Source of the DNA: CAZRIE01 sp964600075
Lineage (GTDB): Bacteria > Bacteroidota > Bacteroidia > Flavobacteriales > Flavobacteriaceae
DNA length: 64,000 nucleotides
Assembly: GCA_964600075.1 (NCBI GenBank)
Contig: CAZRIE010000001.1
Coordinates: 73,010 to 137,009, forward strand
Direction of reading: 5' to 3'
In this document: positions 35,816-45,831 of the stretch, piece by piece
Position numbering within the stretch: position 1 is the first letter of the stretch
How the letters are laid out: every line of letters begins with the position of its first letter
The notes under the pieces: generated by a model
What the model was told of the DNA's origin: nothing
Seen by the model: only the letters and a program-made list of their open reading frames with translations
The model's database searches: none
Program-made: the position numbers and the translations under genes

Positions 35816-37009
35816 ATGGACAAAACCTATTTGAAGAAGAGTATCGCATTACTTTTATTGCTCTTTCTTGCATCTTGCGTTTCTGAAGACAAGGGTGAAA
35901 ATTTACTTGAAACTCTAATAACTGAAGTAAAAACCGAATACGCTCCCGACAAACGCTTAGCGCTGTTCAATGTTGAGGCCGTTAAAAAAATCGATAGATA
36001 TATTTTAAAAGGAGAAAGCAATCTGCCCAATGCCGTTGCCGCCCTCAAAGACAAATTAGTTACCGAAAACATTGATTTTATTGATAGTATTCAGCTTTTG
36101 CCTTCTAGGGAACTAGAAAGAAATACACAGGCCGTTATCAATATTTCCGTAGCGAATCTAAGAAGTAATCCGAAACACTCGGCCGAATTGGCAACTCAAG
36201 CCACCTTGGGCACCCCTGTAAAAGTGTTAAAAAAGGAAGGTGATTGGTACTATATTCAAACGCCTGATAAATACCTTTCATGGGTCGATGACGGTGGTGT
36301 CGAATTGATGGATAAGGTGCGATTCGCACAATGGCAGACGACCGACAAGATTATTTACACAAAGACCTATGGGCATTCGTATTTTGGGGAACAACAAAAA
36401 CAAATAGTTTCCGACCTGGTGGCCGGAGATATACTTGAAGTAATTAAATATGGTGCCGGCCATTTTATTGTTGGTTACCCCGATGGGCGAGAAGCTTTTG
36501 TGCCGAAAGATGAAGCAGAAATGTATAATTCATGGCTGGAGAACCTCGACCCGACAGCAGGCAATTTGGTCGCTACTTCAAAGACACTAATGGGCGTACC
36601 CTATCTATGGGGAGGCACTTCAACCAAGGGTATGGACTGCAGCGGTTTTACAAAGACCATCTATTTTCTGAACGGAATGGTTATCCCTCGTGACGCTTCC
36701 CAACAAGTACACATCGGAAAGCCAATTGACTCCCTCAAAATTTTTGAGAAGCTAGAAAAAGGGGATTTGTTGTTTTTTGGAAGAAAAGCAACGGACTCCA
36801 CCTCTGAAAAAGTGGTCCATGTAGGGATGTGGATCGGCAACAACGAATTTATACATGCTTCTGAAATGGTACGCATTAGTAGTATGGATAAGAATGCTAA
36901 AAATTTTGACGAATGGAACCTCAGCCGCTACCTCCGCACCAAAAGAATTTTGAAGGAAAAAGACGCGGGGTTGATCAGTCTTTCGGAAACGCCATTGTTT
37001 AAGGATTAA
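35816..37009 (+). CDS. C40 NlpC/P60 family peptidase lipoprotein with SH3 domain
   Basis: A 397-residue lipoprotein (lipobox LFLASC, Cys21). An N-terminal region of unknown fold (about 25-105) is followed by bacterial SH3-like segments (about 108-165, NLRSNPKHSAEL...WYYIQT, and about 180-235). The NlpC/P60 catalytic domain (about 245-370) has nucleophile Cys in GMDCSGF near 275 and His in VVHVGMW near 334. It should cleave peptidoglycan stem peptides (gamma-D-Glu-diamino acid bond) at the cell envelope. It is divergent from the methyltransferase with 68 bp between, and convergent with the next gene (9-bp gap, no terminator seen). Confidence 0.9.
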   Translation: MDKTYLKKSIALLLLLFLASCVSEDKGENLLETLITEVKTEYAPDKRLALFNVEAVKKIDRYILKGESNLPNAVAALKDKLVTENIDFIDSIQLLPSRELERNTQAVINISVANLRSNPKHSAELATQATLGTPVKVLKKEGDWYYIQTPDKYLSWVDDGGVELMDKVRFAQWQTTDKIIYTKTYGHSYFGEQQKQIVSDLVAGDILEVIKYGAGHFIVGYPDGREAFVPKDEAEMYNSWLENLDPTAGNLVATSKTLMGVPYLWGGTSTKGMDCSGFTKTIYFLNGMVIPRDASQQVHIGKPIDSLKIFEKLEKGDLLFFGRKATDSTSEKVVHVGMWIGNNEFIHASEMVRISSMDKNAKNFDEWNLSRYLRTKRILKEKDAGLISLSETPLFKD

Positions 37010-37018
37010 CCATTGACG

Positions 37019-38080
37019 TCAAAGTTCAACTGTCTTCCCAGTTCGAAACGACTCATCAGCCGCCAAAACGATTCGCAAACTGTTTACTGCATCACGCATA
37101 TGCTCGCTTAAGTCAAGGTTTTTGGTAATCGCCCTTAAAAAATATTCCTGTTCTAAAAGGCAAAGGCCGTCGTGATCAGGTTCGTCAGAAGTACTAATGA
37201 TTTCGTCGGGTTTTGCAAAATTTCCATTGGCATCGAGTGCTGCTTTATGTAGCAGCAACCCCCCGGTTTTGGTATGATCCTCTACATTGTCGGAATCACC
37301 TTTGGCATCATCGGAGATAGAAACACTTCCTTTCGGACCTATAACATCCTTAATAAAAAAAGCAGTTTCGCTCATCATTGGTCCCCAGCCGGCTTCGTAC
37401 CAGCCAACCGAACCATCTTTAAATCGAACCTGTAGCTGCCCGTAGTTGTACATATTGGCATCGATTTCATCGGATAGTCTAGCACCGATCGCACTCACAC
37501 TAACAGGCACTGATTGCGTCATCAAGCACATGATATCTACATAATGTACCCCACAATCAACAATGGGCGACATGCTGTTCATCAACTGTTTGTGGGTATA
37601 CCACATATCACCAGAAGCCTGTTGGTTGAGGTTCATACGCATCACCAAAGGCTTGCCTAAAGTACGAGCGACTTCAACGAACTTTGCCCAAGCAGGATGT
37701 ACGCGCAGAATATAGCCTATCACCATTTTTTTATCTTTTTCATTGGCCAAATCGACTAAGCTTTGGGCTTCCTCGACGGTCAACGCAAGCGGCTTTTCCA
37801 CAAAAATATGGGCGTTTGCGTTCAGTGCCGCCCGAATATATTCCGCATGGGTATCTGGATAGGTATTGATGGAAACCGCATCGGGCCTTGTAGCCTTCAA
37901 AGCAGTTTCGTAATCGCCGAAGGTAGGGTAGCCACCGAGTTCTTCAGCTAGTTTTTCCCGACTTTCCGGTTTCCGGCTCACCAGACCTACGATTTCAAAA
38001 CTTTCTAATTGATGATAGGCACGCGCATGGGAGGTACCCATATTGCCACATCCGACGACCAAAACTTTTATTTTATCCAT
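37019..38080 (-). CDS. Gfo/Idh/MocA family oxidoreductase
   Basis: A 353-residue NAD(P)-dependent oxidoreductase. The Rossmann start VLVVGCGNMGTSHARAYHQ has the GxGxxG motif, and FVEKPLALTVEEAQ (EKP at about 95-97) is the family catalytic/cofactor signature. The C-terminal alpha/beta domain (about 125-350) carries the substrate site, including VDCGVHYVDIM with the conserved D/H pair. These enzymes oxidise sugars, inositols or their acids; the substrate is unknown here. It is the last gene of a long minus-strand sugar block, 99 bp after the PQQ dehydrogenase. Confidence 0.9.
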   Translation of the reverse strand: MDKIKVLVVGCGNMGTSHARAYHQLESFEIVGLVSRKPESREKLAEELGGYPTFGDYETALKATRPDAVSINTYPDTHAEYIRAALNANAHIFVEKPLALTVEEAQSLVDLANEKDKKMVIGYILRVHPAWAKFVEVARTLGKPLVMRMNLNQQASGDMWYTHKQLMNSMSPIVDCGVHYVDIMCLMTQSVPVSVSAIGARLSDEIDANMYNYGQLQVRFKDGSVGWYEAGWGPMMSETAFFIKDVIGPKGSVSISDDAKGDSDNVEDHTKTGGLLLHKAALDANGNFAKPDEIISTSDEPDHDGLCLLEQEYFLRAITKNLDLSEHMRDAVNSLRIVLAADESFRTGKTVEL

Positions 38081-38179
38081 TTCTCTAATTTATTATGATT
38101 ATTGCTCGCTGATGCGAGTATCTCGCTCGTAAAAGCCCAATAGGGCTGTTACGCTAAAATAATATCGTTCCCTTCAGGG

Positions 38180-40309
38180 CTAGGGTGCTTCTAACGCAAA
38201 AGCCAAAATTCGATTCCCTTTCTCCGTTCCCAATTTTTCGCCCCCGCAAGCAATTGCGATATATTGTTTTCCATCGACTTCATACATGGCTGGTGTTGCA
38301 AAGGCCGCAGCTGGCAATTTGTATTCCCAAAGTAGTTCTCCGTTATGCTTATCGAATACCCGAAAATAGCCGTCCCGTGTGGCACCGATAAATAAGAGTC
38401 CGTTTTCGGTAACTACCGCACCTCCGTAGTTTTCGGTACCTGTGCCTTTAATGCCTTTTTCTAGTAGTTCAGGGCTTTCCCCAAAGACGATAGACCAAAT
38501 ATACTCTCCGGTATTTAGATCTATGGCGTGCATCGTGCCCCAGGGCGGGTCGATAGCGGGGAGGCCATTTTTATCAATAAATTTATTGTAGCCTAAATGT
38601 TTATATGGCAACCGGGGGATTTGTTTTTCTTTAGAATCTTCGACGACGTCATGCTTGATTTCTTGATTGAACAGAAAACGGAGCAGCGCATTCTTTTCCT
38701 CTTTCTTCAAGTACGGAAAACCAGTCATCATACCTTTGCCATTGGTAATGATTTCCAGTATTTCATCTCGACTTTTACGAAGTTCGATATCTATCAATGA
38801 TGGGAATCCACTTGCGGCCAACCCTTTTCGATCCGTTTGATGGCAGCTTACACAGTATTTCTCGTACGTAGCTTCTCCCAAGGGCAGATTGCTAAAGTCC
38901 ATATCGTTGACTCCCATTTGCATAATCCACGGCATTTCGTTGGCGTTAACATAAATGATACCGTCTTCAGGATCTGATGCAGTACCGCCCCATTCCGCCG
39001 CTCCGTCATACCCCGGAAAGAGGATTAAAGGTTCTAGCCCGGGGGGCGCATATTTGCGTTTGTCAGCAGTTTTTAAGATTTGCCGCAGGGAATCCGGGTT
39101 CTCCGCATATGGACTCACATTGGCTTCGGTCAATTCGGTTGACTGGCGGGCAAACGATTTGGGCTTTACAGGAATGGGTTGCGTGGGCCATGCTTTTTCG
39201 CCATCCAAAGTTGATGCCGGTACGGGTACTTCCTCAATATCAAAGAGTGGTTCGCCGGTTTTTCGGTCAAAAACATAGACATAGCCCTGTTTGGTCACTT
39301 GGGCCACGGCAGGAATCTTTTTACCTCCCCTTTCGACCAATAAAAGATTGGGTGGTGCGGGAGGATCACGGTCCCAAATATCGTGATGGGTAAACTGAAA
39401 GTACCAAAGGCGTTTTCCGGTATTGGCATCTAAAGCAATCAGGCAATTCGAATATAGATTGCTTCCGTTTCTGATTCCGCCGTAAAAATCGGGCGCAGCA
39501 GAGCCAGTCGGCACATAGATGACTCCTGTTTCTTCGTCTACGGCCATACCAGCCCAGTTATTAGCAGCACCTACGATATCGCTTTTGTAGGCCTCTGTAT
39601 TTTCCCAGGTCTCATAACCTTCTTCATTTGGGTGGGGAATGGTATGAAATATCCATTCGACGGCACCGGTTTCCGCATTAAAGGCCATAATATTTCCGGG
39701 AGCAGCCCCCGCACCTTCCGAAAGGCGAAGTGGCATTATGATGAGGTCTTTATATATTGTTCCCGGTGTATTCGAGATTACGAATTTCTCTTTGGCACTT
39801 TCGGGCATACCTGACCGCATATCGATTTTTCCATTAGTGCCAAAAGTAGAAATCGGTTTTCCGGTCAAGGCATCCAAAGCGAACAAATCGGAGCCTCGGG
39901 TACAAAGAATACGTCGGTCATCTCCTTTTTGCCAATAAGCAACCCCTCTACTTGTAGAGTGCCATACTTGAACGGAATCGCCGAACTGCCAAACTTCTTT
40001 ACCTGTGGCGGCATGTAGGGCAACTACGCGAAGAGCGGCCGTTACGCCGTATAACATGCTATCAACGACTATGGGGTTCATTTGCATTTGGCCCCAATCG
40101 AGAGCTTCGTATGACCAAGCAACTTTAAGATTTTTGACATTTTCTTTGGTAATTTGTGAAAGGGTAGAGTAGTGGCTGCGCCCCGTATCGCCCATATAGG
40201 AAGACCAAGTTGTATATGCCTTGGTCCGACTTTCGTCCGTATCGGTACCGCAGGCTATAAAAAAGAAAAGCGGCATGCTCAAAAGGAAAATGGGATATAT
40301 TTTTTTCAT
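38180..40309 (-). CDS. PQQ-dependent dehydrogenase lipoprotein with cytochrome c domain
   Basis: A 709-residue quinoprotein. The ATG at 40309 is preferred because it begins a lipoprotein signal (MKKIYPIFLLSMPLFFFIAC). The protein is an eight-bladed PQQ propeller (AWSYEALDWGQMQMNPIVVD, VWHSTSRGVAYW, WAGMAVDEETGVIYVPTGSA). A small cytochrome c domain is inserted near residue 485 (YCVSCH, CxxCH). The propeller ends with GGAVVTENGLLFIGATRDGY and FALP-like strands. Known relatives are membrane-anchored glucose/polyol dehydrogenases that pass electrons to the respiratory chain. PQQ synthesis genes are not in the window, so PQQ may be scavenged. The heme would be attached in the periplasm. Confidence 0.88.
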   Translation of the reverse strand: MKKIYPIFLLSMPLFFFIACGTDTDESRTKAYTTWSSYMGDTGRSHYSTLSQITKENVKNLKVAWSYEALDWGQMQMNPIVVDSMLYGVTAALRVVALHAATGKEVWQFGDSVQVWHSTSRGVAYWQKGDDRRILCTRGSDLFALDALTGKPISTFGTNGKIDMRSGMPESAKEKFVISNTPGTIYKDLIIMPLRLSEGAGAAPGNIMAFNAETGAVEWIFHTIPHPNEEGYETWENTEAYKSDIVGAANNWAGMAVDEETGVIYVPTGSAAPDFYGGIRNGSNLYSNCLIALDANTGKRLWYFQFTHHDIWDRDPPAPPNLLLVERGGKKIPAVAQVTKQGYVYVFDRKTGEPLFDIEEVPVPASTLDGEKAWPTQPIPVKPKSFARQSTELTEANVSPYAENPDSLRQILKTADKRKYAPPGLEPLILFPGYDGAAEWGGTASDPEDGIIYVNANEMPWIMQMGVNDMDFSNLPLGEATYEKYCVSCHQTDRKGLAASGFPSLIDIELRKSRDEILEIITNGKGMMTGFPYLKKEEKNALLRFLFNQEIKHDVVEDSKEKQIPRLPYKHLGYNKFIDKNGLPAIDPPWGTMHAIDLNTGEYIWSIVFGESPELLEKGIKGTGTENYGGAVVTENGLLFIGATRDGYFRVFDKHNGELLWEYKLPAAAFATPAMYEVDGKQYIAIACGGEKLGTEKGNRILAFALEAP

Positions 40310-40356
40310 GGATATTTTTTGTGAGCGCTGAATCCTTATAAATGTAAGTAAAAAAC

Positions 40357-41220
40357 TCAAAAATAGCGTTTTAAAATAGTGACTACACGAGACTTATAGG
40401 AGTGTCCGAATAGATTCAAATGTGCCAACAGAAAATATAGCTGGTAAATGTCGTTCCGCTCCTTTTCGCCACCAATAGGCATGAAGTGCTCTTGATAACT
40501 GTCGTAAAATGTTTTATCAAACCCGCCAAAAAGGTGTGTCATTGCAATATCGACCTCGCGATGGCCATAGTAAATAGCCGGATCAATAAGATGGGGGATA
40601 CCTTCGCTAGAAATCAGGTAATTACCGCCCCATAGATCACCATGGAGTAGCGATGGTCTTACCTTTGGAAATAGACTTTGACATGTTTTAAAAAGTTGTT
40701 CTTCGGACGGAGTTTCTGAAAGCTGAAGGCAATTTCCATCCCCCACCAATTTTAATTGGGGCAACAAGCGTTCTTGCACATAAAACGATGCCCAGTCTGA
40801 ATGTGTTGTGTTCGATTGCTGAAGGCTTCCGATAAAATTTTCGGTTCCCAAGCCGAAGGTGTTGGATTCGGAAAGCTTATGTAAAGCGGCCAATTGGTGG
40901 CCCAATAGTTCAAAATCTTTTTTTGAGGGTTTTTTGGGCTCGATATACTCCATCAACAAAAATGCTCCAATTTTCAAGGGTTCACAGAGAAGTACTTTGG
41001 GTACGGTAATCGTTTTGGTGTCTGAAATTGCTTCTAGGCCAACCTTCTCAGCCTCTAACATTTTGAAGGCAGATTCACTCCGGTTCACTTTACAAAAGAA
41101 TCGCTCGGTTTCGGTTTCCAGGAGATAAGCTTTTGAAATATCACCCCCTGAAATTGAACCGATCGTACTGATATTTATGCAAAGTAAATATTCGATATAG
41201 CTTCTGAGGGCTTTATCCAT
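40357..41220 (-). CDS. fructosamine kinase family protein
   Basis: A 287-residue kinase-like protein of the fructosamine-3-kinase/APH fold. It shows the nucleotide-side strand FFCKVNRSESAFKMLEAE, the hinge FLLMEYIEP, the GHQLAALHKLS helix, and the catalytic loop LLHGDLWGGNYL (HGD at about 197-199), followed by LIDPAIYYGHREVDIAM with the metal-binding Asp. Bacterial members repair glycated proteins or phosphorylate ketosamines. It lies between an SGNH esterase and the PQQ dehydrogenase on the same strand. Length and motifs are normal. Confidence 0.9.
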   Translation of the reverse strand: MDKALRSYIEYLLCINISTIGSISGGDISKAYLLETETERFFCKVNRSESAFKMLEAEKVGLEAISDTKTITVPKVLLCEPLKIGAFLLMEYIEPKKPSKKDFELLGHQLAALHKLSESNTFGLGTENFIGSLQQSNTTHSDWASFYVQERLLPQLKLVGDGNCLQLSETPSEEQLFKTCQSLFPKVRPSLLHGDLWGGNYLISSEGIPHLIDPAIYYGHREVDIAMTHLFGGFDKTFYDSYQEHFMPIGGEKERNDIYQLYFLLAHLNLFGHSYKSRVVTILKRYF

Positions 41221-41233
41221 TGTTCGGGTTGTA

Positions 41234-42337
41234 TTAATCGGTTTTGAGAACGAGAGGCCTTAGTATTTTTTCGTACGCATTTGTATATTGCTCCATACCC
41301 AGATCGGTCGGATGGGTACCATCAACAAAAGCGTCGTTTGAAAGACCGATTTCATCTTTGGTCAGCATAAAGAGGTTTTTGACGCCTTGTTTTTTCAGAT
41401 TTTCGAACGATTCGGTCATCCAAGAATTCAGTGTTTCATAAACCTCCTTTCTATTCGAATCGACCAATCCGTCGGAGTAGCCAGCATGTTGCACCAATAA
41501 AATTACCGTTTCTGGGTGTTTTTCTTGCAACGTGGCGATACCTTCTCGAATGCGTTTTTGGATTTCCTCTTTGGTGCGCCTTTCATTTGGTGAAAGATTC
41601 GGCAGACAGTCCAAAACAAATACCGACGCATCGATTTCTTTGATAAGGTTGATAACTTCTGGCTCTAATCTACCATTGCCCGAAAAGCCAAGATTGATAA
41701 CAGGATAGTTGAGTCTTCTTGAAAGGATATTCGTCCATGCCATACCTGGCCGTGAGGCACAGGCACCTTGCGCAATGGAGGTACCATAAATTACGATAGG
41801 CTTTTCAGTTCTCGCAGGAAGAAATTTCAAAGTGCTTCCCAAGGGCACACCGATTTTCAGGTTTTTGATATTGTTGTATAAGGGAAAATACAATTCATAG
41901 TTTCGATTTCCATTTGGCAACCCATCAAGTTTAAAATAATAACGAATGGTATTATTAAATTGATATTTCCCTCGACACCAAAGCCAATCTTCACCATTTC
42001 TGACATAAAGGTCAATTCCGCTCACCCCTGTGGTAGGCATGTGGGGCATGGCCAGATTACCGTCTACCTGATATTGTACGGAAAGCGAATCGGCATCGCT
42101 TTCAAAACGGATACCGAGGCCTGCAGAACTTGTCGACAGTGACCAAACCGCATCGCGAACCTTGCCTTTTGCTTTATCGGGAAGCCTTTGATACCCGATA
42201 TTTTCCCAGCCTTGGCCTTCGAATTGTTGGAGGGACTGGGAAGGATCTTGCCAGTTGTAGCCGTCAATATTTTGGGCGCACACGAGAGCGCAAAAAAATA
42301 GTGCGAACGGAAGTAAAAGCTTAGAGCTGTATTTCAT
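41234..42337 (-). CDS. SGNH/GDSL hydrolase family protein, exported
   Basis: A 367-residue exported esterase. The ATG at 42337 is chosen because it starts the signal peptide (MKYSSKLLLPFALFFCALVCAQ); a longer frame reaches 42388. An N-terminal beta domain (about 25-165) precedes the SGNH domain: block I IVYGTSIAQGACASRPG (Ser nucleophile), NLGFSGNGRLEPEV (Gly/Asn blocks), LDCLPN, and the catalytic Asp/His in FVDGTHPTDLGMEQY. This two-domain layout matches carbohydrate acetyl-esterases of Bacteroidota. It would remove acyl groups from a glycan, fitting the neighbouring GH95. Confidence 0.88.
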   Translation of the reverse strand: MKYSSKLLLPFALFFCALVCAQNIDGYNWQDPSQSLQQFEGQGWENIGYQRLPDKAKGKVRDAVWSLSTSSAGLGIRFESDADSLSVQYQVDGNLAMPHMPTTGVSGIDLYVRNGEDWLWCRGKYQFNNTIRYYFKLDGLPNGNRNYELYFPLYNNIKNLKIGVPLGSTLKFLPARTEKPIVIYGTSIAQGACASRPGMAWTNILSRRLNYPVINLGFSGNGRLEPEVINLIKEIDASVFVLDCLPNLSPNERRTKEEIQKRIREGIATLQEKHPETVILLVQHAGYSDGLVDSNRKEVYETLNSWMTESFENLKKQGVKNLFMLTKDEIGLSNDAFVDGTHPTDLGMEQYTNAYEKILRPLVLKTD

Positions 42338-42494
42338 TTTCAAGTATTTGTGTTCGTTATTTGTTGGGGCTTTGATATTCGTCTTCACGATCTTTCAGCC
42401 ATTTGAGCAAAAAGCTTTTGAAATTCAATCGTTTCTTTTGCGAGAACGGCTACATACAACAATAAACTAATGGAATCGCTCTCATCGGTTTTGG

Positions 42495-43223
42495 TTAGGA
42501 TTTTACCTCGCGTTCGCCGGTATGGTCGACACCTTTTTTCCTTTCTAAAGCAATCATGGCCTCGGGTCGAAAATTGGTAATCAATGCCCGGCGATTATCT
42601 GCAGTGGAATTTCCCCGACTATAATGCAGAGTTCCGCCCTGATGAAAAACACAGGAGCCTGGTTTTAGTTCTATATAAACAGAATTTTCTTCGCCACCCT
42701 CACATTTTAGCGCCCCTTTGTTTCCGGTCTGTTGATGCGGTAAAACAGGCGACAAATGTGATTTGGCCGTATACCACATACAACCATTTTCTTTGTATGC
42801 AGAGTCGATGGCTACCCAACAACTCGCCGCGCGTTTATCGGGCATGTCTATCCAATAGGCGGCATCTTGGTGCCAAGGGGTAATGGTATCGGTATGGGGT
42901 GCTTTGTTGATCAACATGTCGAAGTCAAGCTCTATATCCTTGCCCATAAGTGCTTTAGCGATCTGTAAGGATTTCCTGTGGATGGGTTTTACCAAAAGTT
43001 CGGGCACTAAATTGCTCGGCACCATAATTTGAGTGATTTTTTCTTTTGTACCATCGCCTCCCGAGAGGTCTGAACGATATCGCGAAGCATCGATACTATT
43101 GTCTAAAAACGAATTGTAAAGATTACTGTAATAGGTTACTTCTTTTGAAGAAAGTAGGTTTTCAATGACCAAATAGCCTTCTTGCTCAAAGAATTTTTTT
43201 TGTGTTATACTTAGTTCTTGCAT
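42495..43223 (-). CDS. phytanoyl-CoA dioxygenase (PhyH) family protein
   Basis: A 242-residue Fe(II)/2-oxoglutarate dioxygenase. The iron-binding HxD is in PWHQDAAYW (about residues 117-119) and the distal His is in CVFHQGGTLHYSRGNS (about 190-205). The 2OG-binding Arg follows in NRRALITNFRPE. The substrate is unknown; PhyH proteins in sugar clusters act on small metabolites rather than phytanoyl-CoA. It lies 8 bp after the GH95 gene on the same strand, so they are co-transcribed. Confidence 0.88.
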   Translation of the reverse strand: MQELSITQKKFFEQEGYLVIENLLSSKEVTYYSNLYNSFLDNSIDASRYRSDLSGGDGTKEKITQIMVPSNLVPELLVKPIHRKSLQIAKALMGKDIELDFDMLINKAPHTDTITPWHQDAAYWIDMPDKRAASCWVAIDSAYKENGCMWYTAKSHLSPVLPHQQTGNKGALKCEGGEENSVYIELKPGSCVFHQGGTLHYSRGNSTADNRRALITNFRPEAMIALERKKGVDHTGEREVKS

Positions 43224-43231
43224 ATCGTTTT

Positions 43232-45655
43232 TTACCAGTCTATTTCAGCGGTTTCGTTCGGTGTTAAAATCAAATTTTCTCGCTTTTTGCCGTGAATAAG
43301 AATTGTGCTTCCGCCTTGTGTGGAACGCACTTTTATTTTGGTTGGCGTTTTATCCTTCCAATCTATTGAAATTTCAAAGCCGCCTCTTGCCTTAATACCT
43401 TTGACTGAACCATTGGCCCAGACATCTGGTAAAGCAGGTAATAGCCTGATTTCATCTTGAGAAGATTGTAACAACATCTCGATTACGGCAGCTGCGCCAC
43501 CAAAATTACCATCGATTTGAAAGGGCGGATGTGCATCAAAAAGATTCGGATAAGTGCCACCGCCTTTGGAGTAGGTCGTTTTTACACCATCTGGCGCAAC
43601 ATAGCGTAATAGTTCGCGATATTGTTTATAGGCGCGGTTACCGTCCCAAAGACGAGCCCAAAGGTTGATGCGCCATCCTTTTGACCACCCGGTGGTGTCG
43701 TCGCCCTTAATATCCAAAGTAATACGGCAGGCATCTGCCAGTTCGGGAGTTTTATCAGGGTTGATGTGGTGACCGGGATAGAGTCCGTATAAATGCGATT
43801 GATGCCGATGTTTGGGGTCAACATCTTCCCAATCGTGGTACCATTCTTGCAAATTGCCTTTTTTTCCGATTTGATAGGGATATAATTTTGCCAAGGCTTT
43901 TTCGAGTTTTGAACGGAATTCCGAGTCGGTTTCCAGAACTCTAGAGGCGGCGATGGTCTGTTCAAAACATTCCCGGATCATCGCCAAATCTGAGGTTACC
44001 CCATATAGCGTAGATCCTTGATAGCCTTCTGGAGTTATAAAACGGTTTTCAGGGGAGGTTCCGGGCGAAGTGACTTGGTTTCCTTTGCCATCGTCTATAA
44101 GTGATTCCAAACAAAATAGAGCCGCTCCTTTTAGCAGTGGATAACCCTCGTCGCGAAGAAATGCTTTGTCTTGCGTGAATGTATAATGCTCCCATAAATG
44201 CGAACTCAGCCAAGTTCCGCCCATATTCCAATTGGCCCAGTTGGGGTCGCCTTGACCAAAGTCACCTACCGGGTTACTCATTGCCCAGATATCTGAATTG
44301 TGGCAAGCCGCCCATCCACCTACACCGTAGAATGTCTTTGCAGTTATTTTTCCGGTTTCGGCTATATTTTCGATAAAGCTCAACATAGGCCCGTGCATCT
44401 CGGAAAGGTTTGCGTTCTCGGCCAGCCAATAGTTTTCTTGGGCATTGATATTGATGGTGTAGTTGCTACTCCAAGGAGGTCGAATATAGGGGTTCCAAAT
44501 ACCTTGAAGATTAGCTGGAACTTCGGGCGTTCGCGAACTCGATATCAATAAGTAGCGTCCATATTGAAAATAAAGTACTTCTAGATTTTTGTCCTCCTCG
44601 CCCCCGGCATATCGTTTTAGACGTTCGTCAGTGGGCAAATCGGGAGCTGAGGTTTCCCCAAGATTCAAGTCGACCCGATTGAAATATTCTTGGTAATCTT
44701 GAAGATGCGATTTTAACAACTGATCAAATGATTTTTCAGTGGTCCTTGTAAGCTGATCGGTCGCAATGACATTATGGTCAAGACCTTCGGTGACCGGGTT
44801 CTTGTCAAACCCGTTGAAACTGGTGGCGATGGAAATAAAAATAGTCGCTTCCGAGCCATTTTTTAAACGAATAGAAGTATCTGTACTAACAATTTCCCCA
44901 TCACTATTTCCGATTTTGAAAAGTGAGGTAAAACGGGTGCCTTTAGTCGGGTCGAAACGTACCGCATTTGGAATATCACCCCGATAATTGGGCTCAACGT
45001 GATAAGGCGCATAGCCGGAAGCATCTAAAGTATGGTTCTCGGCCGATATGAAATATTCTAAAAGGCTATTAAAAGCAATTTCAAAATTTAGAGCTTTTTT
45101 CTTACTGCTCTTTAACTTGATAATCATCGCCTGATCGGGATGAGAGATGAAATATTCCCGGGTGAACTCCACGCCGTCGACCTCATAGGAAACTTTAGAA
45201 ACGGCCTTTTCAAGGTTCAGTTCACGATGGTATTTGTTAGGGCCTCCGGTATGTTCAAAATTCAAATACAGCGTACCCAACGGCATGTACGACTGAGAAA
45301 ACGAACCCTGTAGTTTTCGCTGCAGGGAATCCGCCAATTTGTAATTTTCTTTTTTTAATGCCTCTCGAATCAAGGGGATATTTTTATATGCCTCGGGATT
45401 CATATTTGGATCGACTGGCTCTCCCGACCAAAGTGTAGCGTCATTTAGATAAATTGAATCTGTAGCGACCCCACTAAAGACGGAAGCCCCCATTTTGCCA
45501 TTACCCAATACCAGGGTTTCTTCAAAATGTTCGGCTGGCCGGTCATACCAAAGCGTATTTTTAGATTGGGAAAAAATCGAACTAGCAGTTGTCAGGGATA
45601 ACCAAAAACACATGATAATGCATGTATTCGGTTTTTTTTGATGCCATTTTAACAT
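43232..45655 (-). CDS. glycoside hydrolase family 95 (alpha-L-fucosidase type)
   Basis: A 807-residue exported glycosidase. The ATG at 45655 is preferred over 45703 as the start of the signal region (...ASSIFSQ). It shows the GH95 N-terminal domain (WYDRPAEHFEETLVLGNGKMGASVFSG, IYLNDATLWSGEP), the (alpha/alpha)6 catalytic barrel with the NINAQENYW Asn motif, the WAMSNPVGDFGQGDPNW block, and the FQIDGNFGGAAAVIEML segment that holds the catalytic Asp in characterised members. The family contains inverting alpha-1,2-L-fucosidases and alpha-L-galactosidases. It leads the minus-strand sugar block (GH95, PhyH, SGNH, kinase, PQQ dehydrogenase). Confidence 0.93.
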   Translation of the reverse strand: MLKWHQKKPNTCIIMCFWLSLTTASSIFSQSKNTLWYDRPAEHFEETLVLGNGKMGASVFSGVATDSIYLNDATLWSGEPVDPNMNPEAYKNIPLIREALKKENYKLADSLQRKLQGSFSQSYMPLGTLYLNFEHTGGPNKYHRELNLEKAVSKVSYEVDGVEFTREYFISHPDQAMIIKLKSSKKKALNFEIAFNSLLEYFISAENHTLDASGYAPYHVEPNYRGDIPNAVRFDPTKGTRFTSLFKIGNSDGEIVSTDTSIRLKNGSEATIFISIATSFNGFDKNPVTEGLDHNVIATDQLTRTTEKSFDQLLKSHLQDYQEYFNRVDLNLGETSAPDLPTDERLKRYAGGEEDKNLEVLYFQYGRYLLISSSRTPEVPANLQGIWNPYIRPPWSSNYTININAQENYWLAENANLSEMHGPMLSFIENIAETGKITAKTFYGVGGWAACHNSDIWAMSNPVGDFGQGDPNWANWNMGGTWLSSHLWEHYTFTQDKAFLRDEGYPLLKGAALFCLESLIDDGKGNQVTSPGTSPENRFITPEGYQGSTLYGVTSDLAMIRECFEQTIAASRVLETDSEFRSKLEKALAKLYPYQIGKKGNLQEWYHDWEDVDPKHRHQSHLYGLYPGHHINPDKTPELADACRITLDIKGDDTTGWSKGWRINLWARLWDGNRAYKQYRELLRYVAPDGVKTTYSKGGGTYPNLFDAHPPFQIDGNFGGAAAVIEMLLQSSQDEIRLLPALPDVWANGSVKGIKARGGFEISIDWKDKTPTKIKVRSTQGGSTILIHGKKRENLILTPNETAEIDW

Positions 45656-45753
45656 AAAAACTAAGATATGGATAAAAGCGCAGACTAGATGCTCGCCATC
45701 CATTTCAATATAGCAACAAAATTTTCTTTACATTAGGAGAATAATCAACCATT

Positions 45754-45823
45754 TAGTTTCAAGTTTCAGGTTCCGTTTTCGAACGGACCCGACTTGAAAC
45801 ATAGAAACTGAAACTTGAAACCC
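45754..45823. repeat. heptad repeat forming an inverted repeat between divergent genes
   Basis: GTTTCAAGTTTCAG and its exact inverse CTGAAACTTGAAAC flank an inner CCGTTTTCGAACGG hairpin. Each arm is built from 7-mers related to (A/G)GTTTCA. The same heptads occur at 53525-53560. It lies between the GH95 and DUF5009 genes, which read outward. Confidence 0.75.
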
Positions 45824-45831
45824 TTTTTTCT

